64,000 nucleotides of DNA, taken from NCBI RefSeq assembly GCF_004210375.1, contig NC_134825.1:69741558-69805557 (forward strand), in the 5' to 3' direction. This DNA is from Tachypleus tridentatus. Lineage: Eukaryota; Arthropoda; Merostomata; Xiphosura; Limulidae. A program made the translations under genes and the position numbers. The notes under the pieces were generated by a model, which saw only the letters and a list, made by a program, of their open reading frames with translations, was not told the origin of the DNA and made no database searches. Position 1 is the stretch's first letter, and each line of letters starts with the position of its first letter. Of this stretch, positions 1 to 12,249 are shown piece by piece.

Positions 1-182
1 TTCAGCCGTGAGGGCGTTATAATGTGACGATCAATCCCACTATTCGTTGGTAAAAGAGTAGCCCAAAAGTTGGCGATGTGCGGTGATGACTAGCTGCCTT
101 CCCTCCAGTCTTGGACTGCTAAATTAGGGATCGCCAACGCAGATAGCCCTCGAGTAGCTTTGCGCGAAATTCAAAAAACAAA
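1..182 (+). repeat. tRNA-derived SINE (family A), 5' truncated by window edge
   Basis: The body and tail of the commonest SINE in this window are present; the tRNA-like head lies outside. Recognisable blocks run from the CAGCCGTG..GGCGTTATAATGTGACG segment through the GGTGATGACTAGCTGCCTTCCCTC segment to the AGATAGCCCTCG.GTAGCTTTGCGCGAAATTC tail and a CAAAC-type A-rich end. Confidence 0.85.
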
Positions 183-1000
183 CTGACTATCTGCCCTCCG
201 TCCACCGCTAGAAACTAAACTTCAGACGTTAACGTTGTAAATCCGTAAACTTACCAGTGTCCTATTGAGAGAGTCTTGGCGAAGTGTAATGCACAAGGCA
301 CATGTATAGCAAATATTTTACTTCTATAGTATGTATTTATGTACTTCATCACAAACACCTGAAGTGCTTCTGTTAATTAGATTTGGATAAGCCAATATTT
401 TAAGATGTATTCTATGACAATAGCATAACATGGCCTAACACAATAGTGTTTTGTGTTTTAAAAGAATATTTATATACTTTTATAATCTCGAAAGGAAGTT
501 TGAAAGCCAGTATTTACGGTTAACTAGATTATTCTATTTATAAAATTATTTTCATCTATAGTCAAAATAAATGTTGTGTAATTTTTTTCAAAGTTTCAGT
601 GTTACGAACTAATTTATACAAAACAGTACTTAAACTTCCTAAAAACATTTGCTGGATATAAACAAAAATTATAACTCAAAGCTATGGCTATTGCTCTTAA
701 TTTTTTGAGAAACCTAGTGTATGTACTATTTATTATAATAAAGGTATTGCATATTAAATTAACACTTTTAAAAGTCTTATGCTAGTACTAGTACTGGCGG
801 TGAAGTAAAACATAGTTGCTACATGAAATGAAAAGCATGCCATTTAAACTCCAGCTCTTACTATGACTATACTATTGAAAGAGAGGTAAATTGAACAATG
901 ACTTTTGGTAAACCAAAGTTAAATTTAAAATGATATGTTTATATATATCTTATTTGAAATCCAAAATTGAAAAATTAAGAGAAATGTATTTTGTTTTGGT
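183..1000. other. AT-rich spacer, nothing recognised
   Basis: No long reading frame, no repeat periodicity and no transposon terminus was seen between two SINE copies. Confidence 0.6.
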
Positions 1001-1121
1001 TTTTGAATTAAGCACAAAGCTACACAATGAGCTATCTGTGCTCTGTCCACCACGGGTATCAAAATCCGGATTTTAGCGATGTAAGTCCGCAGACATACCG
1101 TTGAGCCACTGGAGGGCTAAA
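1001..1121 (-). repeat. tRNA-derived SINE (family B)
   Basis: On the minus strand it reads as a tRNA-like head (CCAGTGGCTCAACGGTATG, then a degenerate B box) followed by the short tail CACAGATAGC..ATTGTGTAGCTTTGTGCTTAATTC. The same family recurs at 41130 and, degraded, near 23122. It is not a functional tRNA. Confidence 0.75.
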
Positions 1122-1216
1122 AGAAATGTACAAAGATGTTACCTACAAATGAGATTAATTTTTATCACAAATGTTAAGCCTGCTAATGAATATCATTTTT
1201 AATTTGTTTTTGTTTG

Positions 1217-1345
1217 CCAGTGGGTCAGAAGTAAGTTTACGGATATACAATGCGAAGACCCAGAGTTCGATTCGTTGTGGTGAACAAAGTGTATAAAACA
1301 GCCTATTATGTGGCTTTCCGCTAAAGCGAACATACAGATCTAATT
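1217..1345 (+). repeat. tRNA-derived SINE (family C), degraded
   Basis: The plus strand carries CAGTGGGTCAGAAGTAAGT (A-box-like), AGTTCGATTCG (B-box-like) and a decayed GATAGCCCGATGTGGCTTTGCT-type tail. Better copies at 10950, 31436 and 38784 show the same order. Confidence 0.6.
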
Positions 1346-1409
1346 TGTTAATAACAATAAAGATTAAAAGATAAGAATTACCAATGATTTACCTTACGTC
1401 CTTATTGAG

Positions 1410-1669
1410 GCCCGGCATGGCCAGGTGTGTTAAGGCGTTCGATTAGTAATCTGAGAGTCGTGGGTTCAAACTCCCCGTCACACTAAACATGCTCACCCTT
1501 TCAGCCGTGGTGGCGTTATAATGTGACGGTCAATCCCACTATTCTTTGGTAAAAAAAGTAGTCCAAGAGTTGGTGGTGGGTGGTGATGACTAGCTATCTT
1601 CCCTCTAGTTTTACAGAACGGATAGTGCAGATAGCTCTCTCGAAATTAAAAAACAAACAAAACAAACAA
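1410..1669 (+). repeat. Full-length family A SINE with 11-bp target-site duplication
   Basis: The copy starts with the tRNA-like head GCCCGGCATGGCCAGGTG, has a B box around TGGGTTCAAACTC, and ends in an AAAACAAACAAAACAAAC tail. Direct repeats TCCTTATTGAG at 1399-1409 and 1670-1680 flank it, the expected trace of LINE-mediated insertion. It sits just upstream of, or inside, the 5' part of the Penelope-like element. Confidence 0.88.
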
Positions 1670-1799
1670 TCCTTATTGAGTGTAGAACCATCATTTACAA
1701 TATCCCTTGTAAACTTGGATTTCAGTAAAAAAAATGACCAATATGGGGTATAACAAACAATCTTACAAAAAGAGACATTAATTCCATTAAAAACCTGAA

Positions 1800-3446
1800 A
1801 CAAGACAAAAACATTAAAATTCTAAAAGCAGATAAAGGAAACGCTATAGTCATAATGAACACGAAGGAATACATCTAAAAAATGAAAAACATCCTATCAG
1901 ACACTAACAAATTTAAACCAATACACACAAATCTAACAAAAACACACGAAACGCAACCAAACAAAATACTACTAAAAATGAAAAAAAATCCAACACAATT
2001 TCACAAACACTTTATTCCTACCTACGTAAAACCGACTCACGCACACCACAAATATACGGCATCCCGAAACCTCATAAACCAGATTGTCCATTACGACCAA
2101 TAATGTCCACATATGAATCGTTTAATTACAATCTTGGTAAATACATAGCATGGGGATTCTCCAAATATGTAACATCAGCCAGCTCATTCATCAAAGACTC
2201 TTTTAATTTCAAGTCTAATCTTAATCAACTTAATCATAAAGCCTTAATGGCCAGTTTCGATGTCATATCCCTCTTTACAGAAGTTCCAACCGCTGAAGCC
2301 TGCAAGATAGCCTTAGAACTTTATTTCAAAAACCCTAATCCATCAATAGACATTCCCAGCAACCAATTAGCAACTCTCATAGAATTAACAACGATGAAGA
2401 CAAACTTCATGTTCAACAACCAAAACTATATACAAACAAATGGCCTAAGCATGGGCAACCCAGTGTCACCAGTTCTAGCCAATATTTTTATGACACAAGT
2501 TGAAACACAAGCAATTAACACAGCATTACATCCACCACTATACTGATACAGATATGTAGATGACACGGTTGCGGGATTCAAATCTACAGAACACATACTT
2601 AATTTTTTCAATTACATTAACTCTATACATCCCAACATTAACTTCACATGTGAACAGGAAGAAAGCAATCAAATATCATTTCTTAACCTCAAAATTACAA
2701 AAACCGACACACAATTCAAAACAGAAATCCACCGAAAAATCACCCATACTGGACTATACATTCCTTGGGATTCAGCACATGAAACAAAACAAAAACTCAA
2801 CATACTAAGAAACCAAGTAAACACAGCCATAAAACTATGCTCACCGGATAAAATTAACGATGAATTAGACAAAATAAAACAATACTTCATCAACATCAAT
2901 AAGTTTTCTCCACAAACCGTAGAAAACATTATACGCACACACCTAGACAGAAAGCAAAATCAACCAACAAAAGTAAATATATCTCATAAATAAAAAAATC
3001 ACGAAACCATATACTGCTGTATACCATATATTCCTGACATCAGCAGACAAATAACCAACATTTGGCAAAAACTAGTAACAAAATATGACATTCCAGTTAA
3101 TACCAAATTTATTCAAAAACCAGGCACAAAACTGAGGTCAATACTACGTAAAATCTACACTGACAATCACAACATTAGTTATAAAATACAATGTGATAAC
3201 TGCCACGACTTCTATATTGGAGAAACAAGTAGAAAAATGGAAACCAGGTTTAAAGAACATAAAAATTCACCTTCACACGTTTTCGAACACTGCAAGTCAA
3301 ATGAACACAACATAACCATAGAAAACACTCAAATACTAAATAAAGAAACAGACATAAACAAACGCAAAATTAAAGAAGTCTTACTTATACAACAACTTAA
3401 GCCCAAAATAAACCAATACAAAGGAACACCTTTATACCTATATTAA
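1800..3446 (+). pseudogene. PLE reverse transcriptase / GIY-YIG endonuclease, broken
   Basis: In the intact family this protein copies the element's RNA into DNA at a nick made by its own endonuclease. Visible motifs in order are: KADKGNAIVIMN near 1825-1860; YGIPKPHKPDCPLRPI just before 2103; FDVISLF near 2260; GLSMGNPVSPVLANIF near 2443-2490; RYVDDT near 2553 (catalytic aspartates present); EESNQISFLNLKI; and the GIY-YIG signature DFYIGETSRKMETRFKEHK near 3209-3262. Lesions are an in-frame TAA at 1876, a frame change at the A-run around 1980-1988, TGA at 2544 (probably a former Trp before YRYVDD) and TAA at 2991. From about 1990 to 3446 the frame is otherwise continuous, so the copy is dead but not ancient. 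No complete N-terminus was identified. Confidence 0.87.
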
Positions 3447-3595
3447 AAAAAATAATATTAATAATAAAGATAAATATTATAAAATTATTTATTAAAACAT
3501 CTAAGCCCGCCCTCTACATTCCGACACTTAGTTACACAACCCCTTTCAAACATGTAGTCATCTTCCGGTCAGTTACCTCTTTCTTTCTTTGTGAA

Positions 3596-3684
3596 CCTGA
3601 CGATGACCGAAGAAGGTTGAAACGTTTTTCACTCCTCTACGTAAAAAATTTTCTCAACCCAAACGAGCCGTTTTTACATATATA
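3596..3684 (+). ncRNA. Hammerhead-ribozyme-like tail of the PLE
   Basis: CTGACGA fits the hammerhead core CUGANGA. It is followed by a possible stem II (GACC, loop GAAGAA, GGTT) and then GAAAC, the second conserved core element. One unpaired U lies between core and stem, and no good cleavage-side stem was found here, so activity is doubtful. Hammerhead motifs are established for Penelope-like elements; assignment of this copy is inference. Confidence 0.4.
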
Positions 3685-3690
3685 GTTTAT

Positions 3691-4361
3691 TTGTTTGTAC
3701 TAATCACTGGCTGGGGTGGGATGTTTTTGTTTTTGTTCAACCAGAAATATTCGTAATGGACATGTAAGAAAGTGGTGGGCAAGAACCTGTCAATGATGTA
3801 GGATGTACATCTACAATAAGTAAATGTACCTACCTAACTGATGAAAAGGAATTCAAATAAACTTAACTAGATAGAAGCTATTATTTAAGCTAGGGAGATT
3901 GTATTTTAAAAAAGAACAATCTTAAATCAGAAGTACCAAATTTTTTATAGTCCATAGCTAAAACATGGGAGGTCGTTGATGAAATTTTGTGTCCAACAGT
4001 TTTATTTTGTGTATGGATAGCAGAAGCACAGAAATTTGTAAAAAAACTGACCATTTCTGAAGGAAATGTCCATGTTTTCATCGATAGCTGTACAAGTTTT
4101 GACAATACAGATAACTCTTCAGCGTCCATGTGATCCATGAACTGGAGTGCATTTAAGTAACAGTTTAGTAATTTGATTTCTAGCAGTTTAACTTAAGTAA
4201 ATAAAACATAAATATGCTGGTATTTAGTTATAGTTATCATTTTAATGTGGCTAAGTTTTCATTAAAAAATCATTAGTGTTGGTTTCGAGAATAGGTACTG
4301 GATATAAAGTTTTTTTAAATGACAGATGCACAAATTTTATTTTGTTGTAAATAGATAAATA
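3691..4361. other. Unannotated spacer
   Basis: AT-rich sequence; the 82-codon open frame on the minus strand at 3890-4138 has no recognisable motif and is probably chance. Confidence 0.5.
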
Positions 4362-4597
4362 TGTTTGTTTTGAAGTTTGCGCAAAGCTACACGAGGGCTA
4401 TCTGCCCTAGCCGTCCGTAATTTGGCAGCGTAAGACTGGAAAGAAGACAGCTAGTCATCAACGCCCACCACCGACATTTTAGCCACTCTTTTCCAACAAA
4501 TAGTGAGACTGATCGTCACATATAACGCCTCAAAGAATAAAAGGGTGAGCATGGTTGATGTGACGGGAATCCGAACCTGCGACCCTCAGATTACGAC
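4362..4597 (-). repeat. Family A SINE, minus strand
   Basis: Begins with GTTTGTTTTGAA..TTGCGCAAAGCTACACGAGGG (reverse complement of the tail) and ends at the tRNA-like B-box region GGAATCCGAACCTGCGACCC. The outer part of the head is lost. Confidence 0.85.
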
Positions 4598-7000
4598 CTT
4601 TTTGTATATCATTTGTCAATAAAGATATTTTACTACTTATTCACCTGGACCAGCCCCTACTTCAGTACTCTTGGTAAGTTAAACTTTACTGAAATATAAC
4701 TCTTAAAAATGTTTGTAAAAATGGTTGCCCTTCATTTGGTCAGCAATTCTAATAATTACTAAACTAATTTCTGCCAGTATTGTGAATTTAGGTGTAAGAT
4801 AGCATTGCTAAAGTTGTGTGAATGTAAGAAAGCGAACGACCTGTGGTGAGTGTAATGAATTATGGAAATCCAATATTCTTAGTCATTATAAAATGATAAG
4901 GGTCAGAGAATGTTACTTAGCCTATCTATTTGGTCACTATGGAGTGTAATAAAACATTATAACATTAAAACATTATAATCCGAGAACAAGGTGCAATATG
5001 AGAAACAAAGAGACCTGTTCTGCAAATGTTTGAAAAAGGGAGATAAAGATAGAACTTCAATAAGAAAGAAAAGAAAAATTGGAGGACTACATAAATTGAG
5101 AAAGAGACGCAGGAAAAATGTAGTATGTTGTTATTAAGAGACTAGGAATCTAAGTCTATTGTTATCAATTACTACTATTAAAAACAGTTTGTTATGTTTA
5201 CAGTAGCATGGTACCTGGTCAGTACCTGGTAACAAATACAGTGTAACGGATTTAGTGTTATACATTTATTTTAATATCTGCATTTGTTTTAGTTTGACTT
5301 ATGTGGCGTATATTGTTGGATGTACATCAGGTACGTCCCGAGTGTTCTCTAAATTAGTAAAAGATTTTCAAGAGCAAGAATCAACAATATATGTTTTGCG
5401 AAAATACCACTGTGTCTTCGAATATTGTTGTGCATTCGAGAATCTCGCCTAATAAGTGTGTTAACCAAGGCAACAAGAGCCAGAATACAATATTATTAAC
5501 CAGATACCGTCAGTATATTATAAACTTCGATGACTATAATTATGATAAATGCTTACTAACCGGAGAACTACATACATTTGACCAAGAATGTTTTTAGATT
5601 TCGAACATGGAAAAATATCATACTTCAGAAGAACTCTTTTTACAAATATTTCCATTTTGATATTCTTGTAACAAGAATAAAACAATATTTTATGAAAAGT
5701 ATTTTATTAATAATTTTAAAACCACATTAAATGATATATAGCTTAATATATAAAAGTAGTTTAAAAATATATATGAAGCGTAAGGTAAAAAAACGGGGGA
5801 AGTTTTACATTGTTCAGTAGGTCTTGTTCAAGAAAGCGTTATTGTAGATACTGAATATCCTAAACGACACGCAACCGATTTTTATGGTTTTGTGTACTTT
5901 AGCTTTATTTATTTCTTTTAAATTAACAGTTGTAAATAAAGTGTTTTTAAAAATATTTTAATATTGTTTCATTTATATGTATATAAATGTACAATGTTTT
6001 CTGATGAAAATGTCTGTTGATAGTTGTAACGGCTGCCAAAAGATGGCAAAACAAGTTTTAAAAAAGAGATAAGTCTTGAGTCTGAAAGTATTTATGTTTA
6101 GTTGCCCTAAGTGTTTTACAATTTTTATGTTCTTTAGAAAGCATAAGAATTGAATATTTATGCAACACAAATAATTATTTTTACGTATTTACATTTGATG
6201 ACCGAGTAGGAGAGAACAGGAACATTTCTAACATGGAACAGTTGTAACAAATCGAATTTTTCCAGTCAGAAGTAAACTACAGCTATCCTCATTCACTCAG
6301 TACATGCTCCATTCAATGCCCCATGTACCTGTGCAAAAAGAGTTATCTGTGTCAATTCCTAGAAATTTCTTTTAAATATATATATTTTGACCACGGTAAG
6401 AATTTTTTTCTTGCAGTTTTTTTTTGTTATCCAATAACTTATTATAATGTTTATGGATTAATGTTTTTTTATTATTACCATTTCCGATGTCTTTACTTAT
6501 AAGTGACGCAGTCGGCTGCACTTATTTTTGTTGTTTCTTGCGAGAACATAAGATTTAATAACGGTTTTCCAGTTTGGAGCCAGGTGTAACATGTATTATA
6601 GATGACTCCAGAGAATATTAGCTCAACTTTTTTCTCCTTTTGTTTTTAGTGTGTCACGAGTTAAACAAAATAATACAAGTTGAAACTGTGGAACAGACAC
6701 AAAACTATGTGCAGAACGAAAGAAAAATATTTAATATTTGCCATGTGAAGTTAGTTTTTAAGGCATAGAATAGGTTAGTTGTTAATGGTCCACGACACTG
6801 CCAAAGGTTGGCTACCTGATAAGCAGGAAAACATCTATCGAAGACTACAAATTTATGTAATGGACTGACTTCCTATGAGGTAGACATACTAAACTGTACA
6901 ATGTGATAAAGAACTATTAGATGGTTAGATAAGTTAGTAAAAGGACAGAAGAATATACTGAATACAAGTGGTAAGAAAAGAGGAGACGCCCACGCAGTGT
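4598..7000. other. Unannotated AT-rich interval
   Basis: Only short frames without ancestry are present, for example at 5255-5597. No transposon ends or tandem repeats were seen. Confidence 0.5.
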
Positions 7001-7182
7001 TCATGACATTTTTTATTTATTCTATTACACTGCACAACAAGTTTTTTGAAAAGTTTTGCTTCCTGAAAAGTTTTTGCTGATTGTGACAGGTACCTGGTGG
7101 GTATGCACAAATATAGTTTTGGTTTTGCTTCATCACGTAGGAACTCTGAGAAATAGACAGCTAATTAAAAATAGACAATTAA

Positions 7183-8867
7183 TTAAAAATGTTTTGCTAC
7201 TGATTTTCGTTTGTATTCAATGTCCGGTGCATCACGTTGCAGTGTCCAACAGTAGTCAGCAAGCATTGGCGGATTCCAGTTGCCCTGATATTGCTTTTCC
7301 ATCGTGGCAATGTCGTAGTGAAACCTTTTACCGTGTTCGTCACTGACAGCACCGAGATTTGCGGGGAAGAAGTCAAAGTGTGAGTGGAGGAAATGAATCT
7401 TGAGTGTCATGTTGCACTTTATTGTTTTGTATGCTTTGAGAAGTTTGTCTACAAACTGAATGTAATGTGGGGCTCTGCGATTGCCAAGAAAATTGCCAAC
7501 AACGTCTTTGAAGGCTTTCTAGGAAATTTTTTTCCGGCCCAACTAACAGATCTTCGAACCGCTTGTCACTCATAACATGTCTGATCTGAAGACCAACAAA
7601 AATACCCTCTTTGATCTTGGCCCCAATTATTCTTGGGAACATATGTCTTAAATAACGAAAACCTTTGCCTTCTTTGTTCATTACTTTCACGAAATTCTTC
7701 ATAAGTCCCAATTGTATGTAAAGAGAAGGCAAAAAAATCTTTGTCGGGTCGACAAGCGGTTCATGCGCCACATTTTTCTGTCCTGTAACTAACTTTTTAC
7801 GGAGTGGCCAGCTCTGTCTTGAATAATATGACTCTTTGGCACGATGAAACAGATGACACAACAGTACTTTGTATAGCCAAGCTGCAGTCCCAGTAACAGA
7901 GCAATGACTTTCAGATCTCTACAAATATTTCAGTTGTACTTGCTGTACTGGATGTACTTCAGCAACATTTCCATGTTCTCGTAGGTTTCTTTCATGTGTG
8001 CTGCATAGCCAACAGGTATTGAAAAGTGAACGCTGTCATTATGTAACAGAAGAGCTTTGAGGCTTAACATTGATGAACCAATAAAGAGACGCCACTCTTG
8101 CGGGTCATGGTCACAATCCAAAGCAGAGAACAATCCTTCGATGTCAACACAGAAAGACAGACTGTAAACCTGTGCTAAGAATTTGGTTATATCATCTTAG
8201 CGGCTTCGAAAAACAGAAAGTTTCATACCTGGTGACAGCAAACACCATTTCTACAATCTCAAACCCAGCAATTTGGCTTTTGCTTTTGACAGACCCAAAT
8301 CTCTGACCAGATAGTTTAATTCTGACTGTGTTATGAGATGTGGATCACCTGAGGATCACGGTTTAAAATCCGGATCAATGTCACTGCCAGGTCCCTGCAC
8401 TGCAGTTTCTTAATCTGGTTCGTCTAAGGTCTATTCCTCTGGTGGTTTTGGAATTGGAAGACTGTCGTCATGTGGCACGGGTCTCATTGCTGAAGGCAGA
8501 TTAGGTATTCAATTAACTTCTTGTTTTGGCAGAGAAATCAGACACATTAGTCAAACAGAAGTAACAGTCCGTCACATGGTCTTTCTGTTCTCGCCATATC
8601 ATCGGGACAGCAAACGGCATTGTCTTTCAAGTGCCTGGAGCCAAGCTCTCATACAGACAGCATATATCAAACAACAAATGTGAGGCACCCATTCCTGGTC
8701 TTGATCACCAATTTTACAGCCGAAGTACAGATGATATGCTTTCTTCACAAGAGCAGTCATTGAGCATCTCTGATGAACAAGCGTATACTCGCCACAAATA
8801 TAGCAGAATGTATTGCGGCTGTTACGACATTGACGAGACATATCGACCGACACCAATCGTCCGGTAA
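7183..8867 (-). pseudogene. Broken copy of an unclassified multicopy arthropod protein family
   Basis: Read right to left, pieces in several frames form one collinear protein of about 550 residues. It starts with the cysteine-bearing SRQCRNSRNTFCYICGEY near 8845, continues through KKAYHLYFGCKIGDQD, a Pro-rich linker (NLPSAMRPVPHDDSLPIPKPPEE), CDHDPQEWRLFIGSSMLSLKALLL near 8120, VDPTKIFLPSLYIQLGLMKNFVKVMNK near 7740, IKEGIFVGLQIR and IHFLHSHFDFFPANLGAVSDEH near 7380, and ends with DYCWTLQRDAPDIEYKRKS near 7190. I recognise this as a widespread family of 'uncharacterized' proteins in arthropod and other invertebrate genomes, probably transposon-derived, but I cannot name its class or enzyme activity. 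Frameshifts (for example near 7515) and stops show that this copy is dead. Confidence 0.65.
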
Positions 8868-8899
8868 AAAGTCTATAACATCTAACTTACTTGTTACAG

Positions 8900-10000
8900 T
8901 GCTACTGAGGCAATGCTATATTCTGAAATAATACGCACACACTATAAGGTCTATATTAATCCATTGAGCAGCATCTGTGTATGCAAGCCATTTTTATAGC
9001 CTGCTGAGACAGTGTCAAGCTGGCTCCGGCCTAACATATCCGGGCTGCATACTTCCACAGAACAGCTTCCAACCAGGCCTGATTTCATGCCTGGATATGC
9101 CCAAACTGCACAAAACATTGTTCATAGGTCTCTCTCTTACAGAAACAAAAATTTTTGGACACAAATATAAGAAAACACATGGCAAAACTGAAGATTTCGA
9201 TGAAAGAGTACGTGATGGACAAATATGGATGTGATTTTCGTGATCAGCAGCCAAAAATATATAAGGAACACTCAACAGTGTTCAAGAAGCAAAAACGTTG
9301 TTGTGCAGTGTTATCAAACAGTAATAAGTTCATTTTATATATTTTTGAAATGAAAAGGAGCAATGAATTCAAAGCATAACTATACATTGTGTTTATTCTT
9401 TGTTTTCTGCACGTGCGTAAATTTGTATACCAGTTAGCACAAACACAATTGCAAGTGCCCTACGTCATGAAGTGACAATGAAATGGCTGATCCAGATTGA
9501 CGCATATTTGAAAAGGTACCAGCACCTTACCATCAGGAATTCTTAAGCGACCAGTTTGTCTAGAGTAATTAGTTTCAACTGCACAAATGTATCATGTTTT
9601 TCAACAACTTGTAGCCATTTTTTGTTTGACAAAGATTTAATGTCAAAAAATATTTGAAATATGAAATATGAATAAAATATGAATTACAATTATCCAAACA
9701 TCAGACAGAATTATTGCCAAATATGGTTTGAATTAACTGATGAGATGATATTTGCAGAACGTTTGTTTTTGTCGCTATGGCTATTGCGCGTAAATATTTA
9801 GGGAATAATACTCCTCTTATATTTGTCTTTCGTCATAAGCGATACCATAACCACTTTTTACGAAATGGACACTAGGTTGTATTTGATCCAAAAGGTGGTT
9901 CAGACGGAATGCATGAGGTGAGCTCGTGGTATTTATCAGCTACGTTTATAAACAACCCGGCGCTTCTCCTGAAGCCAAAGTTTTGTGTTTAATGAACAAC
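8900..10000. other. Unannotated interval
   Basis: Frames of 74-86 codons on both strands at 9000-9380 overlap one another and show no family motif. No repeat structure was seen. Confidence 0.45.
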
Positions 10001-10002
10001 CA

Positions 10003-10503
10003 CTAGTCACGTAATTCAATACAATGCGTTGATTTGTACAAAATTAGTGGTATAATCCTCCTGTCGTTTCCTACACATTGTTGATAGAAACTACGTTTTA
10101 TCGAGGAAAATGCCACTAACGAAACTTGTGAGTTTCTGTGCTGACAGTTGGATAATGTGAATGAAGGTAAGACTACGTCAATGTATGACATACCTGGAAT
10201 TGTGAGGACAGTCTTTCTTGTATTTGCAATACCTACACAAATATAATCAGGATGTATATGTACAGAGATATGGAATTTCAATATTGATATTTTTGATGAA
10301 TGCGACTTTGAACTATATTCTGTCACTGACTGACCACTTTTTCCTTTCACTCCTGTTTCACTTTCATCAGGCAACTCACGTTTTAGAGGGTCATCTCGGC
10401 ACCATTCCAACCACTTAGTGGTGACCTTCATCTGACGAAAGTACCTTAGACCTTGAGATCTCACAGGCAGAACCTTTATTAACCTTTGCTCTTTCGAGAT
10501 CAC
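10003..10503 (-). CDS. Unassigned 166-codon open frame
   Basis: The frame is long for such AT-rich DNA but opens with GTG; the first ATG lies about 25 codons in. The product would be hydrophilic, Ser/Lys-rich in the middle, with no signal peptide, transmembrane segment or motif I recognise. It could be an exon, a fragment of a decayed element or chance. No splice context could be fixed. Confidence 0.15.
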   Translation of the reverse strand: MISKEQRLIKVLPVRSQGLRYFRQMKVTTKWLEWCRDDPLKRELPDESETGVKGKSGQSVTEYSSKSHSSKISILKFHISVHIHPDYICVGIANTRKTVLTIPGMSYIDVVLPSFTLSNCQHRNSQVSLVAFSSIKRSFYQQCVGNDRRIIPLILYKSTHCIELRD

Positions 10504-10949
10504 TCGCTTTTACCTTAAATCTGGCCCAAGCAAAGCAATAAGGAAAGGTAGAAAGACATTGCAGCTATTCAGACTGACACACTTTCCATACTTTCACTAG
10601 AAGTGAAAAAGAAGTCTATTGCTGAGAAGGTGAAAAGAAAGATTGTTTTGACAAGTAAGAAAGAATACCAGTCGTGCATTAAGTGAACGTACATTTAACT
10701 CTATGCTTCATCAAGGCTTAAGGAAGTATGGCCAAATATTGATCACGCAAGTCTTAGGTGCACGAACGAATCTTGCACTGAAGGAAACAACTTGTACACA
10801 TATCACCACTGTGGCTTAGAGTTGCATATATATATTTTTAGAACAGGTTTATATAATTTTAAGATTTATTTAAAAGTTTAAAAATATATCTTAAAAATAA
10901 ATATGCACATAAATCCTATTCAGTAGAAATATGTAAATATTCAGTTGTT

Positions 10950-11072
10950 GCCCATCGCTAGTACAGCGGTATGTCTACGGATATACAACGCTAAAACCAG
11001 GGATTCGATTCCCCTAGGTGGGCTCAGCAGATAGGCCGATGTAGCTTTACTATAAGGAAACACACACACACA
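10950..11072 (+). repeat. tRNA-derived SINE (family C)
   Basis: Reads CTAGTACAGCGGTATGTCTACGG (A-box side), GGATTCGATTCCCC (B box), GCAGATAGGCCGATGTAGC tail and a (CA)n end at 11062-11072. Confidence 0.8.
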
Positions 11073-11796
11073 CATATTGAGTCAAATATAACGTATTAAA
11101 CTTTAATTATTATTCTTTATATAATGTTACATCTGACCCTAACTTTTGTTAAACTGACCCTAGCCACGATGTCGATATTGGAACCATGACAAAACACATT
11201 TTTTTTCTACTGTTTATATATTAATCATTAAAACATGAAAACTATGAGGCCTAGTAGAGAACAGATTTAAGTTGTTCGTGTCAGATAATTTCTGCATGAT
11301 GCAAAGAAAAGTTTAAATTTTACAATTCTTCATTGTCTCACTTAATAAAAGTATTTATTGAAGATGAAAGATGCTTTGCTTGCTATATGAAGGCTAGTTT
11401 GCATTTGTTTTTGACAGAGGTACATTTAAAAAACTGCTACATTTTTCTTTAACTGCAAAGCATCAAACATGTTTTTTACCATTTGGGTTTCAACAGGATC
11501 AGGAATGTGCTAATTGATAGAATATCGGGCACTCAGATGATCCAAGATTGAAACGATTATTATACCGCTGAACAAATTTTGCCTTTAACTGTAACAATCA
11601 AGGTGGCAGGTGCTCGCTGGACGTCCAACTTCTCTCATCAATTCTGAATTAGAGATGGTTATTCTTTAATCTTAGGTTTTTCTTAGCTGGTTAGGCCATG
11701 TGTAATACGAAGTGTAAAAACATCATATCCTTTTCACTCTTCCAGTAATTTGTCATAGAGCATGACTTTCTTGTCTTTTATTATTTCTTTCCATGA
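11073..11796. other. Unannotated AT-rich interval
   Basis: Nothing recognised. Confidence 0.5.
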
Positions 11797-12054
11797 ATTT
11801 CGCGCAAAGCTACACGAGAGCTATCTGCGCTATCTGTCTATAATTTAGTAGTGTAAGACTAGATGGAAGGCAGCTAGTCATCACCACCCACCACCAACTC
11901 TTAGGCTACTCTTTGATCAACGAATAGTGGGATTAACCGTTCCTTTATAACGCCTCCATGGCTGAAAAGGCGAGCATGTTTGGTGTGACAGGGATTCGCA
12001 CCCGCGACCCTCAGATTGCGAGTCGAGTGCCCTAACCACCTGGCTATGTCAGGC
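11797..12054 (-). repeat. Full-length family A SINE, minus strand
   Basis: Tail complement GAATTTCGCGCAAAGCTACACGAG at the left; tRNA-like head ending TGGCTATGTCAGGCC at the right; B-box complement GGATTCGCACCCGCGACCCTC. Confidence 0.9.
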
Positions 12055-12249
12055 CGTGTCTTTCATTGTAGTCCATTCATTTAAGACGTATATTATTCTC
12101 GTGTAGTTCATACAGTTAAGGCTAAATCATCAAAATAATTTCATTTTGCGTTTGATATTGAAAAATAATTTTCCAGAGCAAACTATGATCTGACTAAATC
12201 ATTTCTTTAAGCATCTTTTTTTTCAGTTTAAAGAACTGCTAATTTTGTA

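Larger units (their letters stand above)
1346..3690 (+). mobile_element. Penelope-like retroelement (PLE), degenerate
   Basis: A reverse transcriptase of Penelope type is followed by a GIY-YIG endonuclease, an order specific to Penelope-like elements. It ends in an untranslated tail (about 3540-3690) containing CCTGACGATGACCGAAGAAG and ending in GTTTTTACATATATA. The 5' limit is uncertain: the SINE at 1410 has inserted there, and the sequence matching upstream of 1399 is unknown. The 3' tail motif recurs at 21836-21958, so it belongs to the element and is not local sequence. Confidence 0.85.

Noticed and set aside
1410-1485. tRNA gene at the head of SINE copies
   Set aside because: A and B boxes are present, but the acceptor and anticodon stems do not pair properly, and every copy continues into the SINE body.
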